This document shows positions 53,671 to 63,877 of a stretch of DNA of 64,000 nt, piece by piece. Both the position numbers and the translations under genes were made by a program. Position 1 is the first letter of the stretch. The number at the start of each line of letters is the position of its first letter. This stretch comes from Pelagibacteraceae bacterium. GTDB taxonomy: Bacteria; Pseudomonadota; Alphaproteobacteria; HIMB59. The DNA lies in the NCBI GenBank assembly GCA_019651435.1, contig BOYI01000001.1, forward strand, positions 124,001-188,000, read 5' to 3'. A model generated the notes under the pieces. That model saw only the letters and a list, made by a program, of their open reading frames with translations, ran no database searches and was not told where the DNA came from.

Positions 53671-54695
53671 TATGAACTAGAGGGAGCCCAAAGATTAATA
53701 TTTCCTTCTTTGGCATTTTTATCAATTTTTTTGATTTCATCTTTGGTAAATTTTAAATTATTTAGTGCAGCTAAATTATCTTTAAGTTGGGCCACAGTGC
53801 GAACTCCAATTAAAGCTGATGTTACTGCCTTATTATTTAAAACCCAAGCCAATGCTAATTGAGAGAGTGATTGATTACGTTTCTTAGCAATGGAATTAAG
53901 ATTATTAATTATTTTTAAATTATTTTTTGTAATTAAATCTTTACTAAAAGAACTATTTTCACTTACCCTTGTTCCTCTCGGAATTCCTTTTAAATATTTA
54001 TTTGATAGAAAGCCCTGAGCGAGTGGAGAAAAAGCAATACATCCAACTCCATTTTTAGTTAATGTTTTAGTTAAGTCCTTTTCAATCCATCGATTAATCA
54101 TAGAGTAGGAGGGCTGATGAATGAATAGTTTGATGCCACGGCTATTTAATATTTTTATCATTTCTCTAGTTTTATTTGCTGAATAAGAAGAAATACCTAT
54201 GTACAAAGCTTTACCAGATCGATAAATACTCTCAAGAGCATCAGCAGTTTCTTCTAATGGTGTATTCGGGTCAAATCTATGAGAATAGAAAATATCTACA
54301 TAATCTACTTTCATTCTCTTTAAACTTTGATCACAACTTGCAATTACATGTTTTTTAGAGCCCCATTCTCCATAAGGACCATCCCACATATCATATCCAG
54401 CTTTGGAGGAAATGATCATTTCATCACGATATTTTTTAAAATCACTTTGCATTACTTTTCCAAAATTAGCCTCTGCACTACCATAAGGAGGACCGTAATT
54501 ATTGGCTAAATCAAAATGCGTGATACCAGCATCAAAAGATGTAAAAAGAATTTTTTTGGACTCAGGAGACATGCCTCTGCTTCCACCAAAGTTATGCCAA
54601 AGACCAACTGATAAAAGGGGAAGTTTTAATCCGCTACTGCCACAATTTCTGTACTGCATATTTTGATATCGATTTTTATTAGCTGAATAACTCAT
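53667..54695 (-). CDS. Aldo/keto reductase (L-glyceraldehyde-3-phosphate reductase-like)
   Basis: GITHFDLANNYGPPYGSAEANFG; VDYVDIFYSHRFDPNTPLEETADAL; GIKLFIHQPSYSMINRW. Confidence 0.9.
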   Translation of the reverse strand: MSYSANKNRYQNMQYRNCGSSGLKLPLLSVGLWHNFGGSRGMSPESKKILFTSFDAGITHFDLANNYGPPYGSAEANFGKVMQSDFKKYRDEMIISSKAGYDMWDGPYGEWGSKKHVIASCDQSLKRMKVDYVDIFYSHRFDPNTPLEETADALESIYRSGKALYIGISSYSANKTREMIKILNSRGIKLFIHQPSYSMINRWIEKDLTKTLTKNGVGCIAFSPLAQGFLSNKYLKGIPRGTRVSENSSFSKDLITKNNLKIINNLNSIAKKRNQSLSQLALAWVLNNKAVTSALIGVRTVAQLKDNLAALNNLKFTKDEIKKIDKNAKEGNINLWAPSSSY

Positions 54696-55610
54696 TATAA
54701 ATTCTCCTCTATTTCTTCAATTGTGGGCATTGAATTTGCAGCACCCTCACGAGTAACCGAAATTCCTGCTACTTAAACTAGCAAACTCAATTGCTTCTTT
54801 GTAGTTTTTATTCTTTGATAAAGCGACACTAAAAGCACCATTAAAAGCATCACCTGCGCCTGTTGTATCTACAACGGGGACTGAGAGTTTCTTTGCAGGA
54901 ATTAAGAATTCTTCTTCATTATTTTTAAAGAAACATCCTTTTTCTCCTAAAGTGATCAAAATGTTTCTTATTCCCTTGTCTAAAAATACTTTAGCAGCAG
55001 ATTGGCAGTCCTTTTCACTTTCAATTGATTGATTGATAAAAAAACCTGCCTCCGTTTCATTAGGTGTAAAAAAATCAACATTCTCAAAACAGTCATCAGG
55101 AAGATTTGTGGCTGGTGCAGGATTTAAAATAGTAGTGCATCCATTTTTTTTTGCCAATTTAAGAGCATACATCGTGGCATCAATGGAAGTCTCTAATTGA
55201 GCTAAAAAAATATTAGAATTATTTATAATAGATAAATTATCATCAATGAACTTACGATCGATTGTTGCAGCAGCTCCTGGAACTACATTTATTGCATTCT
55301 CTCCTGTTTGTTGATTAATTAAAATTCCAGCAGCACCTGTATTTAAATTAGAGTCAAGTACAACAGCTTGAGTATTCACCCCTGCTTCTTGATACAGTTT
55401 TAGGGCCATGTCAGCATAATTATCTTGACCTAGCTTAGTAATAAATGAGACATCACCTCCTGCTCGAGAGGCTGCTATTGCTTGGTTAGAACCTTTCCCA
55501 CCAGGGCCAATAATATATTTTTTCCCAAGAACTGTTTTTCCTGGTACAGGGATTTCATCACCAAAAAAACATAAATCTGCAACAAAAATTCCTAGTATTG
55601 AAATACTCAC
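54695..55610 (-). CDS. rbsK: Ribokinase, frameshifted near the C-terminus
   Basis: GTG start MSISILGIFVADL; GGKGSNQAIAASRAGG; DTTGAGDAFNGAF. Downstream frame reads GISVTREGAANSMPTIEEIEENL*. Confidence 0.9.
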
Positions 55611-56065
55611 TGATCCAATAACCAAACAGAGCCATCGGGTTTGACGACCCCTTTGGTAAAAATGAAACAACCAAATGGTCTTGTTTCATTGGTGGTAATA
55701 ATGGCGTAAGCCTTTTTGGCTTCTTCGTAAAATTTAAATCGCTCTATTGATGAAATCTTCCAATGATCACCAGCAACTTCAGCTGTTATTTGCATCATTT
55801 CTTTATGAACTTCATTGAGTTCTTCAGGTTTTCCATCAATTTCCATTCTTTGGATTGGGGACTCAATAAAACTATCAAGAGGAAATATAGATAAAATTGC
55901 TTTTGCAGCTCTGGCGGCATCCACGCCATCTAAGCGGTGCACTCTTGAATTCATTGAGTAAGCTGGAAAATTAGAGTCACTTAAAATTAATTTATCACCA
56001 TGACCCATAGATCGAAGAGTATGAAGGATTTCAGGACTCAAAATTGGGTCGATATTAATTAACAT
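55607..56065 (-). CDS. RbsD/FucU family sugar mutarotase
   Basis: ILSPEILHTLRSMGHGDKLILSDSNFPA; stop overlaps the rbsK start. Confidence 0.92.
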   Translation of the reverse strand: MLINIDPILSPEILHTLRSMGHGDKLILSDSNFPAYSMNSRVHRLDGVDAARAAKAILSIFPLDSFIESPIQRMEIDGKPEELNEVHKEMMQITAEVAGDHWKISSIERFKFYEEAKKAYAIITTNETRPFGCFIFTKGVVKPDGSVWLLDQ

Positions 56066-56105
56066 ATAATGATAGAACTAAATAAATTGCATCAATTCAA
56101 TAAAA

Positions 56106-57125
56106 TTAATTAACATCCACAGGTTTAGAACGAAGACTTTTCACAGTTTCCAATTCTGCTTTTCTGCATAGTCTTGGTGGTAATCCTTTGCTCAGTAGTA
56201 GTAAATCTTCAAAAACAATCTCTCCCATTTCATAAAAAACCTCAGTTAAAGCACCAGCGCGATGGGCAGAAAACAAAATATTTTTTTCTTTTCTTATCGG
56301 GTCATTTTTTTTAACTGGCTCTTCAGGAAAGACATCAGTAGCTACTTTAATTTTTTTCTTTCTAATTGTTTTAATTAAATCATTAAAATTGATAACACTT
56401 GCTCTACTTAAAATAAGCAAGCAAGCATTTTCTTTCATCAAATTTAAAAGTTTGTGATCAATCATATTTTGATTTTTGGTAGTAATTGTAGCTAAAATAT
56501 AAATAACATCACAATCTTTGAAAATTTTATTTAGGGAGCAAGGAGTTGTGCCCCAATCTCTTAATTGTTTTTCAGAAAGCCAAGGGTCATATACAAAAAA
56601 ATTATCAGTATAAGGTTTTAATAATGGATGAAGGTTTTTAGCAAGATCTCCATAGCCAATAAATCCAATTTGATTATTTTTTAATAAACTACTGCCTTTA
56701 TTTCCTTCAAGGCCATATTTTTCTTGTCCTTTAATAAAGTCCAAGTGCGATTGGTGAATATCTCTTTTTAAAGAAAATGTGAAACCTACCGCTATCTCGG
56801 CTACTGTTTGTGCGAATACAGGGGCTGTCGATAAAACATAGATATTATTAGAAAAACAATATTCATAGTCCATATTGTCCATAAAATTGCTTTCAACATT
56901 AAATATTGCTTTTAATTTTTTTGCTTTCATTAAAAGAGAGGAGGGTAAGTTAGGTTGTCCAATAATAAAGTCTGCTTTAGCTATATTCTTTTCATAAAAG
57001 TTTTGTTTATTCTTATTAGGTGCGTTAATTAATTGATATTTTTTTTTTAAAAGATGTAATTTTTTTGGAGTAAAAATTAACTTCATCTCCCTTGGGTAAG
57101 GATCTACAAGAATTGTTTGCATCAA
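56106..57125 (-). CDS. D-isomer-specific 2-hydroxyacid dehydrogenase family
   Basis: IGFIGYGDLAKNLHPLLKPY; INFNDLIKTIRKKKIKVATDVFPEEP; SAHRAGAL. Confidence 0.88.
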   Translation of the reverse strand: MMQTILVDPYPREMKLIFTPKKLHLLKKKYQLINAPNKNKQNFYEKNIAKADFIIGQPNLPSSLLMKAKKLKAIFNVESNFMDNMDYEYCFSNNIYVLSTAPVFAQTVAEIAVGFTFSLKRDIHQSHLDFIKGQEKYGLEGNKGSSLLKNNQIGFIGYGDLAKNLHPLLKPYTDNFFVYDPWLSEKQLRDWGTTPCSLNKIFKDCDVIYILATITTKNQNMIDHKLLNLMKENACLLILSRASVINFNDLIKTIRKKKIKVATDVFPEEPVKKNDPIRKEKNILFSAHRAGALTEVFYEMGEIVFEDLLLLSKGLPPRLCRKAELETVKSLRSKPVDVN

Positions 57126-57167
57126 ACGATTATACCAATTATTTATTTTTTTGATAATCTATCTTTG

Positions 57168-57833
57168 ATGAAAAGATCTGAAATTAATAAAGCTATTGTT
57201 AATGCAAAAAAGATGATGGAGGAATATCTTTGGGTTTTGCCTCAATGGGGATATTGGTCTAAAGCTGAATATCTAGAACAACCCATTACATCTAAATATT
57301 TAAAAGAGCACCAAATGGGTTGGGATGTTACTGATTTTGGCAAAGGGTTATTCAAGCAACAAGGAATAACTTTATTTTGTATAAGAAATGGCATTCAAGG
57401 AAATACACAAGATAAGCCTTACGCCGAAAAACTATTGTTCATGCAAGAAGGTCAAGAAATTCCTTATCATAGTCATAAAGTAAAATTAGAAGACATCATT
57501 AATCGTGGTGGTGGAGATTTAGCTATTGAATTTGTAAAGGTTGATGAAGAGCTCAAAGAGAAAGATGAAAAAATTAATATTTTAATCGATGGTTTCGAAG
57601 TTGAAGTCTTACCTAATGAGCCTTTAATTCTAAAAAGAGGCCAAAGTGTAACTGTTGAAAGAAATATTTATCATAAATTTTATGCAGCTAAGGGCACTGG
57701 AATGGTAATGGCTGGTGAAGTTTCACAAGTAAATGATGATAATAATGATAATTATTTCTTAGAGCCAGTGGGTCGTTTTACAAAAATAGAAGAAGATGAG
57801 GAGCCCGTTCATCCTTTGTGGAATGAAATTTAA
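57168..57833 (+). CDS. D-lyxose isomerase-like cupin
   Basis: MKRSEINKAI..MGWDVTDFGKGLF..EKLLFMQEGQEIPYHSHKVKLEDIINRGGGDLAIEF; strongly reminiscent of the D-lyxose ketol-isomerase family. Confidence 0.82.
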   Translation: MKRSEINKAIVNAKKMMEEYLWVLPQWGYWSKAEYLEQPITSKYLKEHQMGWDVTDFGKGLFKQQGITLFCIRNGIQGNTQDKPYAEKLLFMQEGQEIPYHSHKVKLEDIINRGGGDLAIEFVKVDEELKEKDEKINILIDGFEVEVLPNEPLILKRGQSVTVERNIYHKFYAAKGTGMVMAGEVSQVNDDNNDNYFLEPVGRFTKIEEDEEPVHPLWNEI

Positions 57834-58807
57834 TGCCCAAAGGAATTATTGGACTTGGTATGTGGTGTGTAGATACGACATACAAAATCAACACTTTACC
57901 ACAGCGAGGTAAATTAGAACCTATAATTGAGAGCTTCCAGTGTGTGGGAGGCGGGCCTTCAAATGTACTCTCGGATTTATACTCCCTTGGATTTAAATAT
58001 CCTATGATTGCCATGGGTTCGATTGGAGTAGATGAAAATGCGAGTTATATAAAAAAACATTGCCGCAAAAATAAAATTGACACAAAATTCTTAAAACCGA
58101 CTCAAAAAGCTCCTACTTCCCATACGGTATGTATGTTTGAAAAACAAAATGAAAGAACATTTTTGTATCATGCTGGAGCAAATAACTTATTAGATATAAA
58201 TCATTTTCAAATCCAAAAATTAAAATCTGATCCTAAAATTCTATACGTTGGTTATATTACTCTTTTAGGAAATTTAGATAAATTTTCTGGAAAAAACACT
58301 CGCCTTTCTAGAGTTTTATCACAAGCAAAAAAAAAAGATATTACCACAGTTTTAGATTTAGTTTCTAATAATGATCCTTCTTTTCAAAGAATAGTATTAA
58401 GCGCACTACCTTTTACTGATTATTTGCTTTTAAATGAAATCGAAGCAGAATTATTATTTAAAAAAACAGTAATTAACTCAAAAAAAAGATTAAACAAAAA
58501 ATTACTTATCAATATATCAAAAAAATTATTTTCAAAAGGAATTAATAAAGCTTTGATTATACATCATTCAAAAGAATCATTGTATATTTCTCGAGAAGAA
58601 GATTATTCACACGAGTTCTAAGTCAATAAATAGAAAAAAATAATTAATTCTGTAGGTGCGGGTGATGCATTCTGCGCAGCGTTTATTTATGGAGTACATG
58701 AGTCTTGGGATATGAAAAAAATATTAAAAAAAGCACATGCTGCGGGTAGCGCTATGATGAAAATAGACTCATCATCAGGAAACCTTCCTAATATAAAGAA
58801 ATTATAA
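57833..58807 (+). CDS. PfkB family carbohydrate kinase, frameshifted near 58620
   Basis: GIIGLGMWCVDTTYKINTLPQRG; GGGPSNVLSDLYSLG; downstream frame carries NSVGAGDAFCAAFIYGVHESWD. Confidence 0.88.
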
Positions 58808-59797
58808 TTTTAAAATTGAGTCAGTAATTTCAAGATCTTTTTTAAGGCTTCGATCAGGGATTAATTTTTTCTTGTTAAGTTGATCATGATAGATTTTGAC
58901 ACCCTCTTTTGGGGTCGTATTTTCTTCCACAACTTTTCTCATTAATTTAACTAAGCCGATCGGATCCTCTGATAGGTTAATTTTCCTTCCAAATAGAGCA
59001 ACTTTTGCACCATATTTACTAGCCTTATGAATTAATTCAAAACAATCTCTCGTTGTTCCTTTACTGCCTCCCAAAATTCCAACTATTAAATTCTCTGGAT
59101 CGTAACTTGCTAAATCCTCCATGGCTTTTGGGCCATTGTATGCAATCTTTAAAAAAAGTGGTCTTTCCTCTTTTGTTTGTCCTGCAATAGCTTTGATAAT
59201 ACAATCATTAACATAGTCACCTAATTCCTCATTATTCATTCCTATATCTATAGGGGGGTTAAATACTTCTAAAAAATGGGAAAATTTATATTTCAAGGAC
59301 TCCATCCTAAAATTTCTATAAGAATTAAGCATTGCTAAATCAAAATCTACATTTTTAGAAAATGTCACAGAAAACAATCCAAGATTAACTAATTTACTAA
59401 CTCTATCAATTCTTGCAGATCGAAAGGGACGAGGATTGGTGGAGCGATAATTACTATTTCTCATTAACCAAATATCACTTGTATCATTCATTCTTATAGC
59501 TGGGGTAACTGGAGAGCTTTTAAATATTTTTTTTTCTACCAAAGACTCTCCCACAGAAGCTGACATTAACATAATGTCAACTAAATTAGATTTCGTCATA
59601 ACCTCCATTGCCTTTTTATAATCTTTAAGTTTTTTAAAGCCTTGAATAATTTTTCCTTGATTATCTCTTAGAGGCCCAGGGGTAGTTATTCCCATAGCTA
59701 GATCTCCATCTTTAGCATCCGCTATGATAAAATCCTTTGATTTGTATTTTTGATTTCTAATTTTTTCTAACTTTAATTTAAGTGATTTTGGCATCAA
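58802..59797 (-). CDS. Putative class I aldolase, LacD/DeoC-FbaB-like TIM barrel
   Basis: FIIADAKDGDLAMGITTPGP; RPLFLKIAYNGPKAMEDLASYDPENLIVGILGGSKGTTRDCFELIHKASKYGAKVALFGRKI. Confidence 0.6.
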   Translation of the reverse strand: MMPKSLKLKLEKIRNQKYKSKDFIIADAKDGDLAMGITTPGPLRDNQGKIIQGFKKLKDYKKAMEVMTKSNLVDIMLMSASVGESLVEKKIFKSSPVTPAIRMNDTSDIWLMRNSNYRSTNPRPFRSARIDRVSKLVNLGLFSVTFSKNVDFDLAMLNSYRNFRMESLKYKFSHFLEVFNPPIDIGMNNEELGDYVNDCIIKAIAGQTKEERPLFLKIAYNGPKAMEDLASYDPENLIVGILGGSKGTTRDCFELIHKASKYGAKVALFGRKINLSEDPIGLVKLMRKVVEENTTPKEGVKIYHDQLNKKKLIPDRSLKKDLEITDSILKL

Positions 59798-59845
59798 TAT
59801 AATTTATCACTTTCTTTAATTGTATAAATAGAAAAACCCCATGAC

Positions 59846-61315
59846 TTGTATATAATATCTACAATGTATTTAGGTATCGATTTAGGAACTTCCTCTATGA
59901 AGTGTCTGCTTATCGGGGAAGAACAAGAACTTATCAAATCAGTATCCAGTGAAGAAATTCCATTAACAAACCTTCATACTGGATGGTCTGAGCAAGATCC
60001 AAGACAATGGATTAAGGCCCTCGATCAATGCCTTCTTAAATTAAAAAAAGATATTAAATTAAATAAAATTAAATCTATTTCCTTTTCTGGTCATATGCAT
60101 GGTGCGACTTGTATTGATAAAAATAACGAAGTTTTAAGACCTTGTATGATGTGGAATGACACCCGAAGTCATCAAGCTTGTAAGGAAATTATGTCAGATA
60201 GTTCAGTTTTGGATATCTCTGGAAACATTGCAATGGCTGGTTTTACTGCCCCCAAAGTATTATGGCTTAAGTACAATGAACAAAAAATATTTGATCAAAT
60301 ACATAAAGTCTTGTTACCAAAAGATTATCTGAGACTTTATCTCACTGGAGAATACTTTAGCGATTTATCTGATGCATCTGGAACATATTGGTTAGATGTT
60401 GGTCATCGCAAATGGTCATCTGTTTTATTAGAGGCTAGTTCAATGAGATTAGACCAAATGCCTGCATTATGTGAGGGAACTGAACAAACTGGAATTTTAA
60501 AAAAAGAGATAGCCGAACAATATGGTTTTGATGCAAGCTGTAAAGTTTATGGTGGGGCAGGAGATAATGCTGCTGCCGCTGTTGGACTTGGATTATACGA
60601 AGAAGGCGATGCCTCCCTCTCTTTAGGAACATCGGGTGTAATTTTTGGTTCAACAAAAAGTTTTTTAAAAAATTATGAGGATGCCATACATTCTTTTTGT
60701 CATTGCTTACCTGATACTTGGCATTTAATGTCCGTAATGCTTTCATGCACCTCCAATGTTAATTGGTTTATAAATACTTTTGACTCTTCTATTAATGAAA
60801 TTACAGAAAAATTATCAAAAGTTTTAAGCTCTAAAGAGGAAATAAATAATGCTCCTTATTTTCTCCCTTATTTAACTGGTGAACGGACTCCAATTAATGA
60901 TCCTCATGCAAGGGCAAGCTTTCATCAAATGGGAATTGACAGTGATAGGACTTCTCTAATTTATGCTTTAATTGAAGGAATTTCTTTTGGCCTCAATGAC
61001 AATTATCAAGCCTTATCAAAAACTGGAATAAAATTAGAAAATATTTATGCAATCGGTGGAGGTTCCAAAAATGATTCTTGGCTAAAATTACTTGCTTCAA
61101 TTTTAAATCGAAATTTATCTCTTACTGATGCATCAGAGGCGATGGCTGCTTATGGTGCAGCTCGTATTGCATTTATGGGATTTAATAATCTAAAACCTAA
61201 AGAGTCCCTTTCGGCCCCAAAAGTTATCAAAACAATCGAAAAAGATCCTAAGCTTTCTGATTTATTAAATGAAAGATTTCAAAACTGGAAAAATTTTTAC
61301 ATCAAAGAGGAGTAA
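59846..61315 (+). CDS. xylB: Xylulokinase (FGGY family)
   Basis: YLGIDLGTSSMKCLLI; GWSEQDPRQWIKAL; SFSGHMHGATCID; RPCMMWNDTRS; GGAGDNAAAAVGLG; YLTGERTPINDP. Confidence 0.93.
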   Translation: MYIISTMYLGIDLGTSSMKCLLIGEEQELIKSVSSEEIPLTNLHTGWSEQDPRQWIKALDQCLLKLKKDIKLNKIKSISFSGHMHGATCIDKNNEVLRPCMMWNDTRSHQACKEIMSDSSVLDISGNIAMAGFTAPKVLWLKYNEQKIFDQIHKVLLPKDYLRLYLTGEYFSDLSDASGTYWLDVGHRKWSSVLLEASSMRLDQMPALCEGTEQTGILKKEIAEQYGFDASCKVYGGAGDNAAAAVGLGLYEEGDASLSLGTSGVIFGSTKSFLKNYEDAIHSFCHCLPDTWHLMSVMLSCTSNVNWFINTFDSSINEITEKLSKVLSSKEEINNAPYFLPYLTGERTPINDPHARASFHQMGIDSDRTSLIYALIEGISFGLNDNYQALSKTGIKLENIYAIGGGSKNDSWLKLLASILNRNLSLTDASEAMAAYGAARIAFMGFNNLKPKESLSAPKVIKTIEKDPKLSDLLNERFQNWKNFYIKEE

Positions 61316-61324
61316 AAGGAACTT

Positions 61325-61957
61325 ATGAAAACTCTTGATTACTACGAGTTGTTGTCAATCTTGACTTATAATCTAGACCAAAATAACTCTCAAAATCGCT
61401 ATTTTATTGCTTTAGCCGGACCCCCGGCATCTGGAAAAAGTACAATATCTAATAAATTAAACGAGGATCTTAATGCTAAAGGCTTTCCTTCAGAAATATT
61501 GCAAATGGATGGTTTTCACTTTGATGATGCAATTTTAAGTTCTAAAAATCTTCTTTCTCGTAAAGGTTCACCAGAAACATTTGATGTCATGGGTCTAAAA
61601 AATTTTCTGATCAGGTTAGCTAATGAACCAGAGGTTGTTATCCCTATCTTTGATCGCTCTTTAGAGTTATCAAGATCATCAGCAGTCACCATTACGGAAA
61701 ATAAAAAAACTATTATTGTTGAAGGGAATTATCTTTTATTAAATTCACATCCATGGAACACTCTTAAAGATTATTTTGACTCAAGCATCATGATTCATTG
61801 CGAAGAATCAATTCTTGAAAAGAGATTAATTGAAAGATGGAAAGGTTTTGATTTAAATCAGGACCAAATAAATCAAAAAGTTTATGAAAATGATTTACCA
61901 AACGGAGTTAGTGTAATTAAAAATAGTATTAAAGCAGATTACTATTTGGAGAATTAA
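61325..61957 (+). CDS. P-loop nucleoside/sugar kinase (uridine kinase/PanK-like)
   Basis: IALAGPPASGKSTISNKL; LQMDGFHFDD; IIVEGNYLLL. Confidence 0.85.
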   Translation: MKTLDYYELLSILTYNLDQNNSQNRYFIALAGPPASGKSTISNKLNEDLNAKGFPSEILQMDGFHFDDAILSSKNLLSRKGSPETFDVMGLKNFLIRLANEPEVVIPIFDRSLELSRSSAVTITENKKTIIVEGNYLLLNSHPWNTLKDYFDSSIMIHCEESILEKRLIERWKGFDLNQDQINQKVYENDLPNGVSVIKNSIKADYYLEN

Positions 61958-62718
61958 TTTGCAGGCGGTTCTTTTGCGCCAGTCATAAAAGCAACAGCAT
62001 CAGACATTTCATATTTTTTGGGATCAATAACACATAATCTTGTACCTAGTCGATGGATATGAATTCTATCAGCTACTTCAAAAACGTGAGGCATATTATG
62101 AGAGATCAATATAATAGGTATCCCTCTTGCTCTCACCTCACCAATTAACTCTAAAACTCTTCGACTTTCTTTTACGCCTAAAGCGGCGGTAGGTTCGTCC
62201 ATGATTACAACCTTAGTACCAAAGGAAGTGGCGCGTGCTACAGCGACACCCTGACGTTGACCACCTGATAGAGTTTCTACAAGCTGATTTATATTTTGAA
62301 TAGTTAGAAGTCCTAATTCTGAAAGTCTTTTTCTAGCTTCTTCAGCCATAGCTTTTTTATCCAGAAATCTTAAAAATTTACCCATAAAACCTTTTTGTCT
62401 GATTTCTCGACCCAAAAACATATTATCGGTTATTGATAAAGCAGGAGAGAGAGCTAAGTTTTGATAAACTGTTTCAATTCCAAGTGTTCTGGCCTCTATT
62501 GGAGATGTAAAACTAACCTGTTTACCATCCAATAAAATTTCACCGCTGTCCGGAATGACAGCACCACAAAGTACCTTAATAAGCGTTGATTTTCCTGCTC
62601 CGTTATCTCCGATTACTCCTAGAACTTCCCCAGGATAGAGCTCTAAGTTAGCATCGTCTAATGCCACAACCTTACCATACTTCTTAGATAAATTTTTAGC
62701 TACAAGGATAGGTTCCAT
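61954..62718 (-). CDS. frcA: Sugar ABC transporter ATP-binding protein
   Basis: GVIGDNGAGKSTLIKVL; LSGGQRQGVAVARA; VIMDEPTAALGVKES; next to permease and binding-protein genes. Confidence 0.88.
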   Translation of the reverse strand: MEPILVAKNLSKKYGKVVALDDANLELYPGEVLGVIGDNGAGKSTLIKVLCGAVIPDSGEILLDGKQVSFTSPIEARTLGIETVYQNLALSPALSITDNMFLGREIRQKGFMGKFLRFLDKKAMAEEARKRLSELGLLTIQNINQLVETLSGGQRQGVAVARATSFGTKVVIMDEPTAALGVKESRRVLELIGEVRARGIPIILISHNMPHVFEVADRIHIHRLGTRLCVIDPKKYEMSDAVAFMTGAKEPPAN

Positions 62719-63818
62719 TAGTTTGACACCTTTCTAATCCACTGATCTATACCAACAGCAATAATAATTAGACAACCTAAGGCGAACCTTTGCCATAAAA
62801 CATCTAAACCTGCAATTGATAATCCAGAACTAAAAACACCAACAATTAATGCTCCAAAAAGAGATCCAATTATTGTGCCTCTGCCTCCAAAAAGCGAAGT
62901 TCCGCCAATCACAACAGCAGTTATTGAGTCCAAATTTCCTTCATAGAAACTAGTTGGCGAGACTGAACCAACTCTGCCAATCGAAACCCAAGCACCTATT
63001 GCAACAACTAAACCTGCTACTGCATATATTGAGACAAGCATTCTATCTGTTCTTATACCTGAGAGTTCTGCGGCTTCTTTATCATCACCTATCGCATAAA
63101 CATGCCTGCCCCATGCAGTTCTATTGAGTAAAAACCAAAGAAAAATAAAAATACCTATCATTAGGAAAGCTCCATAAGTAAATACAAATCCTCCTAGATT
63201 AATTCTCTCCCCCCAAAAATGAAAAAGAGGTGCATTTGCCTCAATATCAGAACTTCTAATAGATTGAGATCCAGTAAAGAAAATTACTAAAGCAAAAAAT
63301 ATATTCCAAGTTCCTAAAGTAACAATAAAGGGAGGAAGTCGAAGTCGTGTAACTAATAATCCATTAAAGGCACCAGTTGCAACCCCTGAAATCATTCCAA
63401 CCAGAATAGCCGGTAATGTAGGAATCCCCATTTCGACAGAAAGTTTTCCCATGAAAACTGATGCAAGCACCATCATTGCTGCAACACTTAAATCAATACC
63501 TGCTGTTAAAATAATTAAAGTTTGAGCTGCAGCTAAAATTCCAACAATTGTCACTTGTTGAACAATTAGAGATAAATTAAATGCAGAGAAAAATTTTCCA
63601 CCTGCTATAAAACCAAAACCTATTACGCTAAGAATTAAAATAATTACTGGAACAATAGTAGGATTTCCATGAAGGAAATGTTGAATTTTTTTTAATGTTG
63701 TTTGTTCACCTAATTCAAAAGAATGGTGATCTTGATCTTTATTTCCAATATCAGTTGTGAATTTAGGTTGGTCTTTAAGATCCTTAGAGATGTCGTCAGA
63801 TATTTTATTCATTGGCAA
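62718..63818 (-). CDS. frcC: Sugar ABC transporter permease
   Basis: TLIILTAGIDLSVAAMMVLAS; AVVIGGTSLFGGRGTIIGSLFGALIVGV. Confidence 0.9.
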   Translation of the reverse strand: MPMNKISDDISKDLKDQPKFTTDIGNKDQDHHSFELGEQTTLKKIQHFLHGNPTIVPVIILILSVIGFGFIAGGKFFSAFNLSLIVQQVTIVGILAAAQTLIILTAGIDLSVAAMMVLASVFMGKLSVEMGIPTLPAILVGMISGVATGAFNGLLVTRLRLPPFIVTLGTWNIFFALVIFFTGSQSIRSSDIEANAPLFHFWGERINLGGFVFTYGAFLMIGIFIFLWFLLNRTAWGRHVYAIGDDKEAAELSGIRTDRMLVSIYAVAGLVVAIGAWVSIGRVGSVSPTSFYEGNLDSITAVVIGGTSLFGGRGTIIGSLFGALIVGVFSSGLSIAGLDVLWQRFALGCLIIIAVGIDQWIRKVSN

Positions 63819-63831
63819 ATATACTTAGATA

Positions 63832-63857
63832 TCAGGGCAGAATTTAATCTGCCCTGA
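63832..63857 (-). promoter_or_regulatory. Intercistronic stem-loop between the binding-protein gene and the permease gene
   Basis: Perfect 10-bp inverted repeat TCAGGGCAGA-ATTTAA-TCTGCCCTGA; no T tract on the minus strand. Confidence 0.75.
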
Positions 63858-63877
63858 AAAATAAAATTATTATTGGA

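Noticed and set aside
60435-60746. Antisense 103-aa ORF in xylB
   Set aside because: His/Leu/Gln-rich shadow ORF opposite conserved FGGY motifs.
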